Assembly: GCA_019359115.1 (NCBI GenBank)
Contig: JAHHHW010000022.1
Coordinates: 28,528 to 92,527, forward strand
DNA: 64,000 nt
Reading direction: 5' to 3'
Source of the DNA: Pelatocladus maniniholoensis HA4357-MV3
Lineage (GTDB): Bacteria; Cyanobacteriota; Cyanobacteriia; Cyanobacteriales; Nostocaceae
Position numbers and translations under genes: made by a program. Each line of letters begins with the position of its first letter. The first letter of the stretch is position 1. This document shows positions 61,114-64,000 of this stretch, one piece after another. Below the pieces are notes generated by a model. It had not been told where the DNA came from. It ran no database searches and saw only the letters and a program-made list of their open reading frames with translations.

Positions 61114-62022
61114 TCAAAACATAAATCCCACACCAAACAGCAAACAACACCAAAAATGCACGGCGACGGCGATGAATTTACAGTTACTAACTTTTTCTGG
61201 GTTACTGTGATTTTGCTGAACGTGACGAGATAATTTGATTGCGAAGGGTAAACTCACCCAACTTAGCAATGTCCATACAGGGAAAATTCCTCCCAAAACA
61301 AATAGTAAGGTGAGGACATAAATACTAGCAGTAAAGCAACTCAGAAGTTGTGCGCCTCTTTTGGTTCCCAAACGCACAATAGGCGATCGCTTCCCTGCTG
61401 CTAAATCGTCTGTAACCTGGTGAAAGTGCGAACAATACAAAATTAAAGTTGTGGCAATACCAACAATCATTGAGGCTGCTAAGTTTTGTATTGACCAGCT
61501 TTGAGTTTGACTGTAATATACTGCCGACATGCCAATTGGCCCAAAGGCAAAAAAGCAGAGGATTTCACCTAAACCTTGGTATCCTAAACGAAAGGGAGGC
61601 CCTTGGTAAACGTAGCCCAAAGCACAGCAAACCAAAATTAATCCAATTACAGTCCAGTCACGTTGCCACCAAGCGATCGCCAGTATCCCCACCAAACCTA
61701 AACATAAAAATAGATTTCCTAACCAAAATATTAATAGTTTGTTACCTGTTAAACTCACCAGAGAATGATGTTTATTTTGATCAATTCCTGTCTCAGAATC
61801 AAAAACATCATTGCTGAGGTTTTCCCATGCCAAAATTAAAATTGCCGCAGCTAAGAAAACACCAAATACGACCCAATTCAAAATATTCGTTTCCGCAAAC
61901 GCTACAGCCGTTCCTACCCAGATAGGCATAATAGCAACGCTATACATCGGCGGTTTTATTGCCGCCATCCATAGCTTATTTTTGGCATGATTTTTGGGAT
62001 ATGAAATTAGATTTGTAGTCAT
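61114..62022 (-). CDS. menA: 1,4-Dihydroxy-2-naphthoate phytyltransferase (MenA)
   Basis: About 302 residues from ATG 62022 (a TTG at 62031 is upstream). A UbiA-type membrane prenyltransferase with about eight helices. NLSNDVFDSETGIDQNK is the first Asp-rich N-D-x-x-D motif and HQVTDDLAAGKRSPIVRLG the second. It attaches the phytyl chain to DHNA with loss of CO2. It is divergent from menF. Confidence 0.94.
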   Translation of the reverse strand: MTTNLISYPKNHAKNKLWMAAIKPPMYSVAIMPIWVGTAVAFAETNILNWVVFGVFLAAAILILAWENLSNDVFDSETGIDQNKHHSLVSLTGNKLLIFWLGNLFLCLGLVGILAIAWWQRDWTVIGLILVCCALGYVYQGPPFRLGYQGLGEILCFFAFGPIGMSAVYYSQTQSWSIQNLAASMIVGIATTLILYCSHFHQVTDDLAAGKRSPIVRLGTKRGAQLLSCFTASIYVLTLLFVLGGIFPVWTLLSWVSLPFAIKLSRHVQQNHSNPEKVSNCKFIAVAVHFWCCLLFGVGFMF

Positions 62023-62324
62023 CAGCCGCAATTAATTATATTGTTAGGACTTTCTTATGCCCAAAACTTATGGTTTCTTATCCAAACCATATGCAGATAA
62101 CATCATCAAGAAATCTTTTTCTACGTTTGAAATTAATTTCTTGCTATTAGTCACAACATGCAGCGCAAATCTAGGCAAGACCACATATGGTATTGCAAAA
62201 CCATAATTTGGCAGAGCCAACACGCTGGTGAAACAGCGACTGTTTATGTTACCTGTAGAAATACGACCATGATTTATCACTGTTTAGGAAGATTACTTCA
62301 AAAAAATTTACTATTTTTAGATCC
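62023..62324. other. Intergenic region between divergent menA and menF
   Basis: About 300 bases with the promoters of both genes. A 70-codon leftward frame (62068-62280) exists but shows no known family and no ribosome site, so I do not call it. Confidence 0.45.
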
Positions 62325-63740
62325 ATGACAGTTTCACCATGTGCCGCCGACTTTTTTGTATATAATAGGGAACTACACCAATTTCTTTTTGCTGTTCAGC
62401 GCAAGAGTATAAAAAATAATTCCACTCAAATAGCCAGTATTGCCCTAGAAATTAACTTGGTTGACCCCTTGGTAGTACTTGATAAACTGGCACAACCACA
62501 TCAACTAAATTTTTATTGGGAAAACGAGGGTAAAAAAGAAGCGATCGCTGCAATTGATGCTGTAGCAAAATTACAAATGCAGGGAAAAGAAAGATTTATA
62601 AAATCTGAAGCATTTATCAAATATTGTTTAAAAAATATAGTTAATTTTGGCGATACAGAAAGATATTTTTCCAAACCACTATTTTTTTGTGGTTTTAGTT
62701 TTTTTGATCGAAAACAGCAAGAAAATTATCCATTTCCAGCAGCTACAATTTTTCTTCCTCGTTGGCAAATAGCTGTCAAAGACGAATGTTGTATCTTAGT
62801 TGCTAATTTTATCATTAATGCAGAAGTAAATATTGAAAGAATCTTGCAAAATTTGGGGAGAAAAATTGAAATCATCAACTCTTCAACATTTTATTCTCCT
62901 CATCAGGATTTTCAAGAGCCAAAATTTAGTAAAAAATCTGTAGCTAATCCAGAAAAATTCAAACGTTCGGTGTTGTCGGCCCTAGAAACAATTCAATCTA
63001 CCCATGTCAGTAAAATTGTGCTAGCAGATGCACTAGATGTTAGATCCAATACCACATTTAATTTGTTTAATTCTTTACACAACTTGCGGCAGCTACATCC
63101 AAATTGTTATGTTTTCTCTACAAGCAACGGCAAAGGACAAAACTTTATTGGTGCAAGTCCAGAACGTTTAATTAGTATTCACAACCAACAATTAATTACC
63201 GATGCTTTAGCAGGTAGTGCAGCAAGAGGCGAAACACCTGCTGAAGATGCTACCAATGCCGATCGCTTACTCAATAGTGAAAAAGAAAGACACGAACATT
63301 CCCTAGTAATTGATTTTATTACTCAACGTCTCTCGCAACTAGGTTTATTACCGCAAATATTACCACCCCGATTGCGACAATTATCTAATATTCAGCATCT
63401 ATGGACACCGATTAGCGCGATCGTTCCCGATGAAGTGCATCCTTTAAAAATAGTTTCCCAACTACATCCCACACCAGCAGTTGCTGGTACTGCACCAGAT
63501 GCAGCCTGTGTCGAAATTCGCCGTTACGAAAGCTTTGAGAGAGGTTTATACGCTGCACCCTTGGGATGGGTAGACGCAGATGGTAACTGTGAGTTTATTG
63601 TTGGAATTCGTTCCGCACTTATAGATGGCGATCGCGCCAGACTTTATGCTGGTGCTGGTATCGTTGCAGGTTCCGATCCTGAAAAAGAACTCGCAGAAAT
63701 TCAACTCAAGCTTCAGGCCTTGCTCAAAGCATTAGTTTAG
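62325..63740 (+). CDS. menF: Isochorismate synthase (MenF)
   Basis: A protein of 471 residues, chorismate-utilising family. FIGASPERLISI, ALAGSAARGET, LLNSEKERHEHSLVIDFI, LHPTPAVAGTAP and RYESFERGLYAAPLGWVDADG, then RLYAGAGIVAGSDPEKEL, are the catalytic core of isochorismate synthases. The N-terminal half is variable. First committed step of phylloquinone synthesis. Confidence 0.94.
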   Translation: MTVSPCAADFFVYNRELHQFLFAVQRKSIKNNSTQIASIALEINLVDPLVVLDKLAQPHQLNFYWENEGKKEAIAAIDAVAKLQMQGKERFIKSEAFIKYCLKNIVNFGDTERYFSKPLFFCGFSFFDRKQQENYPFPAATIFLPRWQIAVKDECCILVANFIINAEVNIERILQNLGRKIEIINSSTFYSPHQDFQEPKFSKKSVANPEKFKRSVLSALETIQSTHVSKIVLADALDVRSNTTFNLFNSLHNLRQLHPNCYVFSTSNGKGQNFIGASPERLISIHNQQLITDALAGSAARGETPAEDATNADRLLNSEKERHEHSLVIDFITQRLSQLGLLPQILPPRLRQLSNIQHLWTPISAIVPDEVHPLKIVSQLHPTPAVAGTAPDAACVEIRRYESFERGLYAAPLGWVDADGNCEFIVGIRSALIDGDRARLYAGAGIVAGSDPEKELAEIQLKLQALLKALV

Positions 63741-63794
63741 AGCATAGATAAGTAAACCTGATTACTAAAATCAGAAAAGCTGAATGTACATCTC

Positions 63795-63824
63795 TTGCTT
63801 TTGTAACTAAATGTAAAGTAGTAT
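63795..63824 (+). promoter_or_regulatory. Possible sigma70-type promoter of psbA
   Basis: TTGCTT and TAGTAT are separated by 18 bases, about 66 bp before the psbA start codon. Recognised by eye only. Confidence 0.35.
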
Positions 63825-63889
63825 TAAAAACAAGCAAGACAACTTGCTAACACAACATACATAATTCATTCACAGCAATCATAAGAACA

Positions 63890-64000
63890 ATGACAGCAAC
63901 TTTACAAAGACGCGAAAGCGCCAACGTATGGGAGCGGTTCTGTAACTGGGTAACAAGCACCGACAACCGCCTATATGTAGGCTGGTTCGGCGTATTGATG
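63890..64000 (+). CDS. psbA: Photosystem II D1 protein (PsbA), 5' end only
   Basis: The first 37 codons begin [20 protein letters not shown] and reach [11 protein letters not shown] at the window edge. This is the conserved D1 N-terminus. The copy or isoform cannot be told from this part; the frame is intact as far as seen. Confidence 0.97.
   Translation, partial: MTATLQRRESANVWERFCNWVTSTDNRLYVGWFGVLM

Noticed and set aside
62068..62280. A 70-codon leftward frame between menA and menF
   Set aside because: No ribosome site or recognisable motif, and it occupies the divergent promoter region.

Overview
The window is chromosomal DNA of a cyanobacterium, most likely a filamentous Nostocales-type strain. 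The evidence is direct. It carries photosystem II genes (psbE-psbF-psbL-psbJ, the start of psbA), psaI, cytochrome b6f genes (petC, petA, petG), NDH-1 genes (ndhC-ndhK-ndhJ), the photosynthetic assembly factors RubA and Ycf48, and a phylloquinone locus (menA, menC, menE, menF and a DHNA-CoA thioesterase). HIP1 octamers (GCGATCGC) are scattered throughout. Short tandem heptamer repeats, palindromic repeats and MITE-like elements fill many gaps, which is typical of large Nostocales genomes.

Layout. 1-1316: the start of a receiver-GAF-PAS signalling protein that runs off the left edge. 1.9-8.2 kb: a surface-polymer or secondary-metabolite set of SDR, FkbM methyltransferase, two glycosyltransferase-like proteins and a SyrD/PvdE-type cyclic-peptide ABC exporter. 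8.3-10.7 kb: a Uma2 remnant and a LivH/LivK-type amino-acid uptake pair. 10.8-18.7 kb: a lipocalin-like fragment, a FAD oxidoreductase of the SelD N-terminal type, a membrane pentapeptide-repeat protein, a beta-helix surface protein and a WcaI-like glycosyltransferase. 18.9-31.7 kb: an accessory island. It holds a divergent isocyanide-hydratase-like gene and LuxR regulator, two tiny RHH proteins, a ThDP-dependent enzyme paired with a KASIII-like enzyme, a GDSL esterase with a PEP-CTERM tail, a 14-repeat WD40 STAND ATPase, and a type II thioesterase preceded by a decayed second copy of the luxR 3' end.

31.7-47.4 kb mixes housekeeping genes (cytM-like, petG, rsmD, hisH, petC-petA) with gene remains and mobile DNA. 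The remains are a RuBisCO-like protein, a pyroglutamyl peptidase, a truncated pntA and a truncated Rpn nuclease. The mobile DNA is an intact IS1182-like element, several MITEs and a 21-bp minisatellite. A YhaV-type toxin-antitoxin pair lies here too. 47.4-52.0 kb is photosynthetic core: ndhCKJ, rubA, ycf48, psbEFLJ and psaI. rubA-ycf48-psbEFLJ is a coherent photosystem assembly cluster.

55.7-63.7 kb places an APH-like kinase and a HopA1-family protein directly beside the phylloquinone genes. Kinase plus HopA1-type lyase is the enzyme pair that makes dehydroamino acids in class V lanthipeptides and thioamitides, so this is the best candidate for an undescribed system. No convincing precursor peptide is visible. 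The second candidate is the ThDP enzyme/KASIII pair, in which the KASIII appears to lack its catalytic His. All functions are inferred by reading the sequence; no database search was run.
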